Positions 34,297-42,882 of a stretch of 64,000 nucleotides of DNA are shown piece by piece. The stretch is taken from assembly GCF_002498315.1 (NCBI RefSeq), contig NZ_DAGX01000002.1, positions 277,885 through 341,884 of the forward strand. Direction: 5' to 3'. The stretch comes from Methanofollis sp. UBA420. GTDB lineage: Archaea > Halobacteriota > Methanomicrobia > Methanomicrobiales > Methanofollaceae. A program made the translations under genes and the position numbers. How positions within the stretch are numbered: position 1 is the stretch's first letter; each line of letters starts with the position of its first letter. A model generated the notes under the pieces. It did no database searches and was not told the origin of the DNA. It saw only the letters and a list, made by a program, of their open reading frames with translations.

Positions 34297-34551
34297 GTGC
34301 CGGGGGGCTGCCGTTCGAAAACCTACGGTTACCGGCAAATCAAAGATCTGTCAGAACAGGAAAATGCTCTGCATTTTCCGCTTTCTCAAGCTCGCTTTGC
34401 TCGCACTCCCCACCCCCTGTCATTAGGATAGGGACAAGTTGGTTATTTCCCTCCTCTGAATATCCTGTTCTGTCTTCCCGGGTTCTATCCTAAGTAGGGG
34501 GTCCGGGGGTGAAACCCCCGGTGGACTGTATGGGGAAGGCAGCGGATCCGC
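34297..34551 (-). repeat. Dispersed hairpin repeat, copy at 34.3 kb
   Basis: Full-length copy on the minus strand, the closest relative of the 21.3 kb copy. Hairpin 1 is CCGGGGG (34503-34509) with CCCCCGG (34515-34521), with a tight five-base loop. Hairpin 2 is GGAAAATGC-TCT-GCATTTTCC (34359-34379); relative to the 21.3 kb copy both arms changed together and pairing is kept. Confidence 0.75.
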
Positions 34552-34852
34552 ACGTTCCCTCATGGGATCAGGGAGTTACATTGACCCGAGCACGGGGTTT
34601 GCCATGAAACACTCGTCATGCAGTATGCCTGAGACATTCTCTCGACTCATGCCCGATTCTCCAGAGTCGAAAAAGGGATCTCCGACACACCACCGACAGT
34701 CAGGGCCCATAGCAGTCAGACCGGCGCCACTGACGCACACAGAGCCTCGCAAATCGTCTTCGCTGCAGGTTCTGGTGGAAACCACGGGGCAGATGGCAAA
34801 ACGGCAGGAAACGCCATCTGCATGCGGCAAAAAAGAAAGTGGTGTCGGAGAC
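34552..34852. other. Non-coding sequence between the repeat and hisB
   Basis: About 300 bp downstream of hisB with no ORF I trust and no RNA signature. It contains GATTCTCCAGAGTCG near 34651, a relative of the inverted repeat at 19350. Confidence 0.35.
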
Positions 34853-35437
34853 TTACAGCGTGCCCTTGGTGCTCGGCACGTCGCCGCTCCGTCGCAGGTC
34901 GACTGCCACGGCCTTTGCGAGGGCGATGCCGAATGCTTTGAAGATCGCCTCGGCCATGTGGTGATCGTTCCGGCCATAGAAGTTGATATGGGCCGTGACC
35001 CCGGCGCGGGTGCAGAGGCTATAGAAGAAGTGCTCGAAGAGGGTCGTGTCGATCCCGCCGACCGCGGGGCTGTTGAAGTCGCCGGTGAAGACCAGATAGC
35101 CCCTACCGCCGACGTCGATCGCGACACTGGCAAGGGCCTCGTCCATCGGGATGGCGGCGTCGGCAAAACGGGTGATCCCGGCGCCTTCCCCCACCGCCTC
35201 CTTGAGGGCCGCGCCGAGGACGATGCCGAGGTCCTCCACCAGGTGGTGGGCGTCCACCTCCAGGTCTCCTTTCGCACGGACAGAGAGGCCGAAGCCCCCG
35301 TGCCGTGCGAAAGAATTGAGCATGTGGTCCATGAAGGGGAGGCCGGTCGCGATATCGGCGCCACTCTCCCCGTCCAGCTCGATGCTCAGGTCTATCTTCG
35401 TCTCCTTCGTCTCCCGTCTGACTTCTCCCGTTCTCAT
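34853..35437 (-). CDS. hisB: Imidazoleglycerol-phosphate dehydratase
   Basis: Sixth step of histidine synthesis. 194 residues with the manganese-site motifs FMDHMLNSFARHG (about 35-47), DAHHLVED (about 65-72) and the repeated NDHHMAEAIFKAFG (about 158-171). It is the stand-alone dehydratase, without the phosphatase domain of enterobacterial HisB. It overlaps hisA by 4 bp. Confidence 0.96.
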   Translation of the reverse strand: MRTGEVRRETKETKIDLSIELDGESGADIATGLPFMDHMLNSFARHGGFGLSVRAKGDLEVDAHHLVEDLGIVLGAALKEAVGEGAGITRFADAAIPMDEALASVAIDVGGRGYLVFTGDFNSPAVGGIDTTLFEHFFYSLCTRAGVTAHINFYGRNDHHMAEAIFKAFGIALAKAVAVDLRRSGDVPSTKGTL

Positions 35438-36150
35438 TGTGCCGCCTCCAGAGCCTCTATGATCGTGATCTTCCCGCTGTACAGGGCCGAACCGAGCACC
35501 GCCCCCGAGACGCCGAGATCCCTGAGGGCCCTGACATCGGCCGGCGTGGTCACCCCGCCCGCCACCACGACCGGGAGATCGGTGCGCTCCAGAAGGTGCC
35601 TGACCGGTTCAGGGTCGATACCCTTACAGAGCCCCTCCACGCTCACGTTCGTGAAGAGCAGAGACCCCGCGCCGAGCATCTCAAATTTTTCGGCCCAGGA
35701 AAGGTAGTCGCCCGCCTCCTCCTCCCAGCCCTCGATGACGACACGGCCGCCGCGGGCGTCCACGCCGGCCATCACCTGCTCGGGCCCGAACTCCAGGGAG
35801 AGGTCGCGGACGATCTCTGGTTCCCTGACCGCAACGGTCCCCAGGATCACGCGGCCGACACCGATCTCCAGCCAGGCCCGTGCGTCCTCGCGGCTCCTGA
35901 TACCACCGCCGAGTTCGACGAAGACACCTGTCTCCTGGATCAGTTCCCGGATCTCGCGGACATTCGCCTGTGCGCTGCCGAAGGCCCCGTCCAGGTTGAT
36001 CACATGGAGAGCGTCGGCCCCGGCGTCAAGCCAGCGCCGGGCGTTCTCGAGAGGCGTGCCGTAGGCGACCGCACTCTCTCTTTTGCCCTGCACCAGCTGG
36101 ACGCACTGGCCGTTGAGGATATCGACTGCGGGAAAGACCATCATAGGCAC
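35434..36150 (-). CDS. hisA: Phosphoribosylformimino-AICAR-P isomerase HisA
   Basis: 238-residue TIM barrel. Catalytic Asp near the start in VFPAVDILNGQCVQL, the first phosphate site in VELGGGIRS and the second in VVAGGVTTPADVRAL. The next histidine gene, hisG, ends one base before its start codon, so the three genes are coupled. Confidence 0.95.
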   Translation of the reverse strand: MPMMVFPAVDILNGQCVQLVQGKRESAVAYGTPLENARRWLDAGADALHVINLDGAFGSAQANVREIRELIQETGVFVELGGGIRSREDARAWLEIGVGRVILGTVAVREPEIVRDLSLEFGPEQVMAGVDARGGRVVIEGWEEEAGDYLSWAEKFEMLGAGSLLFTNVSVEGLCKGIDPEPVRHLLERTDLPVVVAGGVTTPADVRALRDLGVSGAVLGSALYSGKITIIEALEAAQ

Positions 36151-37023
36151 TCAGGGGATCATCCTTTCAATCGACATCACCAGGATGTCGCGGGCGCCTG
36201 CCCTCTTGAGCTGGGTGATCAGCTGATAGACGCACTCCTCCTTCACGACGGCATGGACGGCCACCAGGCCCTCCCTCGACGCCACGTCCATCACGGTCGG
36301 GCCGCCGAGGCCGGGAAGGACGCTCTCGATCTCGGGCAGGGCGTCCCTGTGGGCGTTCATCATGATATAGCACTGCCCCTTCGCCCGCACCACACTCTCC
36401 AGTGCAAGGAGCACCTCCTGGATCTTCTCCTGCTTCTCAGTGCGGGAGACAGGGTTTGCAATCACCAGGGTGCTCGACCTCAGCACCTCGCCGAGGATGC
36501 GCAGCCTGTTCGTCTGGAGGGTGGTGCCGGTGCTCGTCAGGTCGACGATGGCGTCGGCGATCCCGAGATAGGGCGTCGCCTCGCAGGCACCACCGACCGG
36601 GACGACAGATATCGAGATGCCCTGCCTCTCGAAGAAGGTCTTCGTGATGGTCGGGAACTCGGTTGCGATCTTCGCCCCGGCGAGGTCTGAATACTCCTTC
36701 ACCTTCGCGTCCTCGGGCACGGCCACCACCAGGGTCGCCCCGCCCATCTTCAGGTCGAGGAGTTCGTCGACGACAGAGCTGCGCTCCATCACCATATCGC
36801 GACCGGTGATGCCGATATCAGCAGCGCCGTTCGCCACATACTCGGGGATATCGATCGGGCGGGCAAAGAGCACCTCGATTCCGGGGTCCACCGTCTTTGC
36901 GATGAGCTTGCGCTCGCCGCCGTCGATGAGGTGGATCCCGCTCTTCTCAACGAGGTCCCTGATCGGTTGTGCAATCCGTCCTTTATTCGGGATTGCAAGA
37001 CGTATACGGGTAGGATCAGTCAT
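36151..37023 (-). CDS. hisG: ATP phosphoribosyltransferase HisG (long form)
   Basis: First enzyme of histidine synthesis. 290 residues: the catalytic domains (RLAIPNKGRIAQPI start; DLTSTGTTLQTN PRPP site at about 160-171) plus a C-terminal ferredoxin-like domain of about 75 residues for histidine feedback binding. The long form does not need HisZ. It starts 50 bp after metK. Confidence 0.95.
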   Translation of the reverse strand: MTDPTRIRLAIPNKGRIAQPIRDLVEKSGIHLIDGGERKLIAKTVDPGIEVLFARPIDIPEYVANGAADIGITGRDMVMERSSVVDELLDLKMGGATLVVAVPEDAKVKEYSDLAGAKIATEFPTITKTFFERQGISISVVPVGGACEATPYLGIADAIVDLTSTGTTLQTNRLRILGEVLRSSTLVIANPVSRTEKQEKIQEVLLALESVVRAKGQCYIMMNAHRDALPEIESVLPGLGGPTVMDVASREGLVAVHAVVKEECVYQLITQLKRAGARDILVMSIERMIP

Positions 37024-37073
37024 CTATTCTCTCCCTGAAGGGATGGGAAATGTGTACGCAAAAAATGATCGGT

Positions 37074-38279
37074 TTAGAAGGTGTTCAGTTCGCCCCTGAC
37101 GACCTTCTCGGTGATGTCGCAGATGTTCTCCAGGCCGGTGTCGATGATCGCCTCGACGGCGGGCTGGATCGTCTTCATGTCATAGCCCGGCTTCGGGATG
37201 ACCTTCGCGCTCGCCACGAGCGGCTGGTCGACCGGGTGACCGATCTGGGAGAGGAGGCGGACATAGATCTCCTCGATGCCGTCCACTTCAGCGACGCAGG
37301 TGTTGCCGAGCTGGGTCGCAAGGAGGTTGTAGATCTTGCCGATGTGGTTGATCGGGTTCTTGCCGCTCGTTGCTTCCATGCTCATCGGCCTGTTCGGCGT
37401 GATCAGCCCGTTGCAGCGGTTGCCGCGGCCGACCGAACCGTCATCGCCCATCTCTGCCGACGTGCCGTTGACGGTCAGGAAGACGCTGCCTGCCGTGAGG
37501 TCGTCGGCGGTGTTCACGTCCACATGGACCTTCCGGGTCGTGAAACGCGGGGCGATCTCGGTGATCGTCTCCTTGAGCTTCTCGACGGTCTCGACATATT
37601 CGCCGATGTCCGCTAGGTAGCGGTCGACCATCGCCACGGCGAGGGTGAGGGTGATCGCATCGCCGTCACGCAGGCCCATGACCTTGACGTCGGTGCCGAT
37701 CGCCGGGTTTTTCGGCCGATAGACGGTGTCGAGGTAGTCGGAGACGCCCTTGACCAGGCTCTCGGTCTCGCTGAAGGGAGCGTGGCCGACGCCGAAGGAG
37801 GTGTCGTTGGCACGCATGATCGCCGAGCCGCCGCAGACCTTGAAGACGTCACGCAGGTCGGTCGAACCGGTCCCCATCCGGCAGTCAACGATGACGTCGC
37901 GCTCGAGGTTCATGATGGGGATGATGCTCTTGATGTACGAGCGTGCCGCCTCGACAGCGATCGAGTCAGCCGGAATGTTGATCCCGTCGAAGGTCTTCGT
38001 CGCCCTGCCGGTGAGGAGGACGTAGATCGGCTTGACGATCTTCCCGCCGCCGAAGTGGGGGATGGACTCGCCGGCCACGATCTCGCCCTGGTCAGTGTTG
38101 TGGTGGAGATAGACACCGCACTCTTCGAGGTACGCCTTACAGAGCGCCCGTGAAACAGCTTCCGCAACGCCGTCGGCGATGCTATCCGGGTGGCCGATGC
38201 ACTTGCGTTCAATCAGTTCGATCCGCTGGTTCTCTATGGGGGTCTGCTCCAGCCGCTCAACCTTGATGTTTCTGATCAT
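37074..38279 (-). CDS. metK: Methionine adenosyltransferase, archaeal type
   Basis: 401-residue archaeal S-adenosylmethionine synthetase, the divergent form with CIGHPDSIADGVAEAVSRAL near residues 27-46, DQGEIVAG and the glycine-rich SVGRGNRCNGLI. I prefer ATG 38279 (MIRNIKVERLEQ) over 38291 because GAGG lies at proper spacing before it. It provides the methyl donor used by the cell and heads the hisGAB cluster. Confidence 0.95.
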   Translation of the reverse strand: MIRNIKVERLEQTPIENQRIELIERKCIGHPDSIADGVAEAVSRALCKAYLEECGVYLHHNTDQGEIVAGESIPHFGGGKIVKPIYVLLTGRATKTFDGINIPADSIAVEAARSYIKSIIPIMNLERDVIVDCRMGTGSTDLRDVFKVCGGSAIMRANDTSFGVGHAPFSETESLVKGVSDYLDTVYRPKNPAIGTDVKVMGLRDGDAITLTLAVAMVDRYLADIGEYVETVEKLKETITEIAPRFTTRKVHVDVNTADDLTAGSVFLTVNGTSAEMGDDGSVGRGNRCNGLITPNRPMSMEATSGKNPINHIGKIYNLLATQLGNTCVAEVDGIEEIYVRLLSQIGHPVDQPLVASAKVIPKPGYDMKTIQPAVEAIIDTGLENICDITEKVVRGELNTF

Positions 38280-38568
38280 CCGATCCCTCATCTCTATGAA
38301 TAATTACAAGGATCGAGTCTCATTTAACGGTTTCTATAATTCCGCCTGCGTATGGTTGTTGCCCCCAAAGCGGCCCGATCGCCCTGTTACAGAAAAATGG
38401 GTATTTCTGCCAGGAAAAGAAGGAGGGGCGACATATTCCTCGGAGTAATGTCTGCGCCTTTCCGTACCGGGACAACTGTCGCGCCGGGGGATCGAGAGGG
38501 TGAAGAGAAGGGCGCCCTGTCGGGAGAGGGATTGGAACGAGAATGAGGGGCGGAGGGCCACAACGGAC
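38280..38568. other. Intergenic region upstream of metK
   Basis: 289 bp between the DUF6653 3' end and metK, whose promoter must lie at its right edge (minus-strand GTTAAATGAG near 38318-38327). The rest shows an imperfect inverted repeat around GACATATTCCTCGGAGTAATGTC (38429-38451) but no gene. Confidence 0.35.
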
Positions 38569-39111
38569 CTACGTACCCAGGTCGACATCAGGGCCGTGGA
38601 GCCAGTTCTGATACTCAGGCGTTGTGTCCTTCATGTCCTCGTACAGCCAGACCATCCGGTCCAGGAACCAGAGTTTGCTCAGGTAGACGACGGCAGTGCC
38701 GAAAATAGTGGGCCAGACATTGAGTGCATACACGCCCCATACCACGAAGACCATCCCGACGCCCGAACACGCCGAGAGTATGTTCGGGGCTTTCCGGTGA
38801 CGCTCCGGCACCGGTATCGCCTTCCTGTTCAACCAGACACGTTCGCCGAACACCGCCTTCGATACCCAGTTGTCCGTCGATTTCGGTCGGGCAAAAAGGC
38901 GTGGATTGATCCATGCCCAGATCATCGTACCGGCGATGGGGATAAGCGACCACCAACCCAGCCACGCCCTGCTCCAGAAGGCGAGGATGAGGAGGGGGAG
39001 AACGGTGTTTCTGGTCCATACACTCCACGGGTTTGCGTGCCTGGCCCAGGCATCCTCGTCCATCTGAAAGATAGATACGATGGTTTGCTCTATCGTCACG
39101 TAAACGAGCAT
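38569..39111 (-). CDS. DUF6653-like membrane protein
   Basis: 180 residues with about four membrane segments (for example LPLLILAFWSRAWLGWWSLI and VGMVFVVWGVYALNVWPTIF). The HANPWSVWTRN sequence is the part I associate with DUF6653; the match is from memory. A GTG at 39099 (MTIEQTIVSIF) may be the true start. Function unknown. Confidence 0.65.
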   Translation of the reverse strand: MLVYVTIEQTIVSIFQMDEDAWARHANPWSVWTRNTVLPLLILAFWSRAWLGWWSLIPIAGTMIWAWINPRLFARPKSTDNWVSKAVFGERVWLNRKAIPVPERHRKAPNILSACSGVGMVFVVWGVYALNVWPTIFGTAVVYLSKLWFLDRMVWLYEDMKDTTPEYQNWLHGPDVDLGT

Positions 39112-39147
39112 TTGACGATGGCGAGATTTACACGTTGCGGCCGCTGC

Positions 39148-39924
39148 TCACCCCTCACGCCCATGGTCGGGGAACGCCACCCGTGGCCGCCTGACCGCAA
39201 AGGAGGCGTCGAGGTTCCCGGCCATGCGCCGGGCCACCGCTGCCGGGATACCGACGCCCATGATGTCGGGCGGCAGGGCATGGTTCACCGTCGGGTCGGT
39301 GGGCCCGATGAAGGCGGAGTCGTGAGGGGCTCCGGCCGCCATGCCGGCAGGGTAGGAGACGAAGGTCGCACACGCCGGCCCCCAGGGAGCAATGACCGGT
39401 GAAAATGGGTCGGCGCGGTCGAAGTGGACGAGAGCGGCGATATTCCTGACCTCCTCGGCAGTGCCGAAGAGGCAGAGCGAGCTGACCGCGGCATCGTCCG
39501 GCACTGTCCGGCAGGGCCTGATCACGAGATAGCGCCCCGGTGGGGAGACCGGGCCGGCACGTGCAAAACAGGCGTCGACGAGTTCGGGGTCGGCCTTGAG
39601 GTACTCGGCCGCCCCGCCCCGCACGTCCGGATGCCCGGTGGAGACGAACCAGCTGATGTCGTCGGAGCGCCCCGAGAATCCCATGTGAGCGAGACCACCC
39701 GGACAGCACCCCGTCTTCACGTCCTCGCTCAGGTACAGTGCAGGGGCATCTATCTTCCCGAAGGCCATGCGTATCGCGGCGACGGCGATGCAGCGGTGGA
39801 CCGAAGGGAGAGGGACAGCATCAACCGGAACCCCCTCCGCCCCGCAGACGACGAGGGGCTCTGCCGAGAGCCGAAAAGCATCCGAAAACCGCTCCCCGAT
39901 GAGGGAAAATTCAGAACTGTTCAC
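39148..39924 (-). CDS. DUF169 family protein
   Basis: 258 residues with the conserved CCPGG cysteine pair (about 72-76, KTGCCPGGLAHMG) and late VNHALPPDIMGVGIP typical of DUF169, a family common in anaerobic archaea and bacteria with no assigned reaction. The cysteine pair suggests metal or redox chemistry (inference). It lies 109 bp downstream of the zinc-ribbon gene on the same strand. Confidence 0.75.
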   Translation of the reverse strand: MNSSEFSLIGERFSDAFRLSAEPLVVCGAEGVPVDAVPLPSVHRCIAVAAIRMAFGKIDAPALYLSEDVKTGCCPGGLAHMGFSGRSDDISWFVSTGHPDVRGGAAEYLKADPELVDACFARAGPVSPPGRYLVIRPCRTVPDDAAVSSLCLFGTAEEVRNIAALVHFDRADPFSPVIAPWGPACATFVSYPAGMAAGAPHDSAFIGPTDPTVNHALPPDIMGVGIPAAVARRMAGNLDASFAVRRPRVAFPDHGREG

Positions 39925-40033
39925 GCCAGGATCACCATCGGAGGGATAGACGAGAGGAGAGAGAAAGGTATTGATCGGGGGGAGGCACCGGGTCGTGCCG
40001 GCATGGCCGTGACCCGTTCATCCTCAGGAGGAC

Positions 40034-40561
40034 TTACTCCCGCCACCGGGGAAGTGTCGAGAGGTACTGCCGCACCATCTCCCTCGCTTTTTCGACAGGC
40101 ATGCCAAGGTGCTCGGCCATCATCGGCGCATATTTCTCGACCGCTGTCTCTTCTGTCAGTTCGGGTTCGACGAACGCACCGCCCCGATAACAGTAGATGC
40201 AGTACCTCGCGCTCTGCGACCCGTCCGCCTCTGTTCCAGCGTCTTCGTCCCGTGCAAGGGGCATCCCGCAACTCTCACAGAAGGCAATCTCCCGTCCGGC
40301 CCACCTCTTCAAGCATGAGAGTTGTTCTTTGCAGAACGCTTTCGCATTCTCACGAGGAATGTCGAACATCCGCGAGAAGATCGCCCCGCCTTTCTCCGCC
40401 ATCATATCGATGGTGATGCCGGGTTCGGTGAAGGCACCGTTCTGGTAGCAGTAGGTGCAGTAGTCCTTCGACTTTTCGCCGTCCGCTTCGGTACCGAAGT
40501 CGGCCTCTGTTCGCATCGGCATTCCACAGCTCTGGCATGATTTTGCAACTATCTCTTTCAT
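40034..40561 (-). CDS. Protein with two tandem zinc-ribbon domains
   Basis: 175 residues comprising an internal duplication: CQSCGMPM...DYCTYCYQNGAF (about 9-42) and CESCGMPL...RYCIYCYRGGAF (about 94-128), each followed by a helical part ending in a Glu/Met-rich segment. Each CxxC...CxxC unit should bind one zinc, as in the putative zinc ribbon family (PF12674 type). Start ATG 40561 follows GGAGATCCT. A role is not known. Confidence 0.8.
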   Translation of the reverse strand: MKEIVAKSCQSCGMPMRTEADFGTEADGEKSKDYCTYCYQNGAFTEPGITIDMMAEKGGAIFSRMFDIPRENAKAFCKEQLSCLKRWAGREIAFCESCGMPLARDEDAGTEADGSQSARYCIYCYRGGAFVEPELTEETAVEKYAPMMAEHLGMPVEKAREMVRQYLSTLPRWRE

Positions 40562-40686
40562 AGGATCTCCTTCGATGGGATCGAGCACCTATCGGTGCTC
40601 AATGAGTGAATGGGATGGGGAGACATAAAGATTTCCGGAGGACAGAGGGATGCCCTCCGCCTCGGAACCCGGATGACGCATATGAT

Positions 40687-41141
40687 GGAAGGGCCCTGAA
40701 AACGTCCTGAAGATTCCCACTTCACATACGGCCGATCCCGGCACGAACCGCACGGCGACAGGCGTGCCGACGTCATGGCTCTGGACGTTCGGTGACGGGT
40801 CGACCTCCACCGACCAGAACCCGCAGCACACCTATACGGAGCCCGACAACTACACCGTCACGCTCGCGATCGAGGGCGGCGCGGAGGTCTGCACGAAAAC
40901 CGCCTGCATCAAGGTCACGCCGATCCGCTTCGGCGACGCCAACGGCGACGACACCGTGGACCAGGCCGACACCCTGCGGGTGCTCAAGAAGGTCGTCGGG
41001 CTGAGAAGTGTGCCGCTGAACGGGACAGACCTCTTCAGGAAGACCGATGTCGATCAGAACGGCGTCATCGGCGTCGGCGACGCCCTCGTCATCGCCCAGT
41101 ACAATGTCGGGCTGCGTGACGTCTGGTTTGCGACGGTCTGA
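40687..41141 (+). pseudogene. 5'-truncated PKD/dockerin surface protein
   Basis: The open frame after a TGA at 40684-40686 encodes the end of a PKD domain (SWLWTFGDGSTSTDQNPQHT, then YTVTLAI) and a dockerin type I pair of calcium loops (GDANGDDTVDQADTLRVL and TDVDQNGVIGVGDALVIAQY). There is no signal peptide and no ATG; the first GTG lies inside the PKD domain at 40764. The upstream domains and start of what must have been a large secreted protein are missing, so this is a remnant. Confidence 0.7.
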
Positions 41142-41221
41142 AGATACCTCGGCATTCTTCGCCGAACCCGGAGAATACCTCCCCCTTTTTTCGGCTCTGG
41201 TGAGCGATGAAAAAAAGAAAT

Positions 41222-42019
41222 TCACCCGGTGATCCTGATCTCGGACCGGATCGTGATCGTGCACGCCCCGTCCCTGAAGACCCTGACCAGGCCACCGCTC
41301 TCCGAGACCGTGATGCCGACCGCGGGGATCAGGCGGGTGATCGCCGCCGTCGCCCGGTGCCGCCCCCCAAGGCCGCCGGGGAGGTTGACGTCCTTCGCAT
41401 TCGCGTCAATGTATCGGCCCGCCGCACAGATCAGGCCGTTCCTGTTCACGACAAAGACGCCGTCGAGCTGGGCAAACTCCTTGACGCTCTCCCAGTTCTC
41501 GCGGTTCTTGATGTCCCTGAAGGCGGCGTCATGCCCCTTGTACGGGTTCAGGATGGCCTGGTGGGAGTGGCGGCCGATCTCCTCGTCGTCGCCGATGACG
41601 AACGCCGTGCCGATCCTCCGGCCTTCCCGCCCCTCGATCGCGATCTCCATCGCCAGGTTGAGGACGGCGTACATCACCTCCCTAGGGACGATGTCTTCGT
41701 AGTTCTTGAGGTCGACAAAGTTTTTGGCGCGTTCAAGGTCGTAGACCAGGATCGCGTACGGGAAGACCGCGACGACGTTGCCGTCCTCGAAACGGCGGGT
41801 GAGATATATCTGCACGGCCGCGTCGAGCATGTGCTGCTCGCAGACCGAGACGATCTCGTTCATCGAGAGGTCTTTCAGGATGTCGAGCTGGAGGTCCTGC
41901 ACCCAGATCAGGGGCACCCTGGAGAGACAGGTGCAGGGGCGGGTGAAGGAGACGATCGCCTTCGCCCCGATATCCTCCGCGATCTCGGCGGCCACCCGCA
42001 TCAGCAGTTCGTCATTCAT
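41222..42019 (-). CDS. dacZ: Diadenylate cyclase DacZ
   Basis: Makes cyclic di-AMP from two ATP. 265 residues: an N-terminal alpha/beta domain (about 1-95, GAKAIVSFTRPCTCLSRVPL) and a C-terminal DAC domain with GTAFVIGDDEE (137-147), DGVFVVNRNG (186-195; DGV replaces the usual DGA) and GGRHRAT (218-224; the RHR motif). Its start overlaps the sucD stop by 4 bp, making it the last gene of the reductive TCA operon. c-di-AMP controls osmotic and metabolic functions in other organisms; the target here is unknown. Confidence 0.88.
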   Translation of the reverse strand: MNDELLMRVAAEIAEDIGAKAIVSFTRPCTCLSRVPLIWVQDLQLDILKDLSMNEIVSVCEQHMLDAAVQIYLTRRFEDGNVVAVFPYAILVYDLERAKNFVDLKNYEDIVPREVMYAVLNLAMEIAIEGREGRRIGTAFVIGDDEEIGRHSHQAILNPYKGHDAAFRDIKNRENWESVKEFAQLDGVFVVNRNGLICAAGRYIDANAKDVNLPGGLGGRHRATAAITRLIPAVGITVSESGGLVRVFRDGACTITIRSEIRITG

Positions 42020-42882
42020 AGTAAGCCACGGATCATGCCAGGTATCTCTGACGGCCGCGAGGCAACCGCCACACCCATCTTTTTCAGCCTCTCGATCTTG
42101 GAGCGTGCGTCTCCTTCGCCGCCCTCGATGATCGCACCGGCATGGCCCATCCGCTTGTTCGGCGGAGCCGTGACGCCGGCGATATAGGAGACGATGGGCA
42201 GGTCGGTCGACCTGACCCCTTCCTCCTCCAGATTGCCGCCGACCTCGCCGATGAGGACGACGGCCTTCGTCTGCGGGTCATCCTCGAAGCGGGCCAGGAC
42301 ATCGGCAAAGGTCTGGCCGATGACAGGGTCGCCGCCGATGCCGACGACAGTCGACTGCCCGATGCCCGCCTTCGTCAGTTCGTCGACGACCTCGTAGGTG
42401 AGGGTGCCGCTCCGGGAGATGACGCCGACGTGCCCCCGCGTGTACAGGTGGGAGGGCATGATCCCGAGTTTCAGTTCGCCGGGCGAGAGGAGGCCGGGGC
42501 AGTTCGGGCCGATGACGCTGCAGCCCGAGAGGTCTGCATAGGCGACCGCCTTCATGGCGTCGTGGACAGGGATGTGCTCGGTGATCGCGACGACCAGGTC
42601 GAGGCCCGCATGGGCGGCCTCCATGATCGAGTCGCCGGCCGCCGAGGCCGGGACGAAGAGGACGCTCGCCGTTGCGTCGTGCTCGGCAAGGGCCTCCTTC
42701 ACGGTATTGTAGACCGGGACGCCGCAGACCTCCTGGCCGCCCTTTCCGGGCGTGACGCCGGCGACGACGCCCTTTCCGCCGACCTCCCGCGCGTATTCGT
42801 TCATGAGTTTGATGTGGAAGGAGCCCTGCTTGCCTGTGGCGCCCTGCACGATGACGGCGGTGTTTTTGTCTCCGTAGATCAT
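42016..42882 (-). CDS. sucD: Succinyl-CoA synthetase subunit alpha
   Basis: 288 residues. CoA-binding VQGATGKQGSFH near the N terminus, GPNCPGLLSPGE (about 120-131) and the phosphorylated active-site histidine in MGHAGAI (about 245-251). Converts succinate to succinyl-CoA with ATP in the reductive branch. Start ATG 42882 overlaps sucC by 4 bp; the longer upstream frame is antisense-like. Confidence 0.94.
   Translation of the reverse strand: MIYGDKNTAVIVQGATGKQGSFHIKLMNEYAREVGGKGVVAGVTPGKGGQEVCGVPVYNTVKEALAEHDATASVLFVPASAAGDSIMEAAHAGLDLVVAITEHIPVHDAMKAVAYADLSGCSVIGPNCPGLLSPGELKLGIMPSHLYTRGHVGVISRSGTLTYEVVDELTKAGIGQSTVVGIGGDPVIGQTFADVLARFEDDPQTKAVVLIGEVGGNLEEEGVRSTDLPIVSYIAGVTAPPNKRMGHAGAIIEGGEGDARSKIERLKKMGVAVASRPSEIPGMIRGLL

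Noticed and set aside
40687..41141. Dockerin domain as evidence of a cellulosome
   Set aside because: Dockerin-like calcium pairs occur in many archaeal surface proteins; here it belongs to a truncated remnant and no cohesin gene is present.
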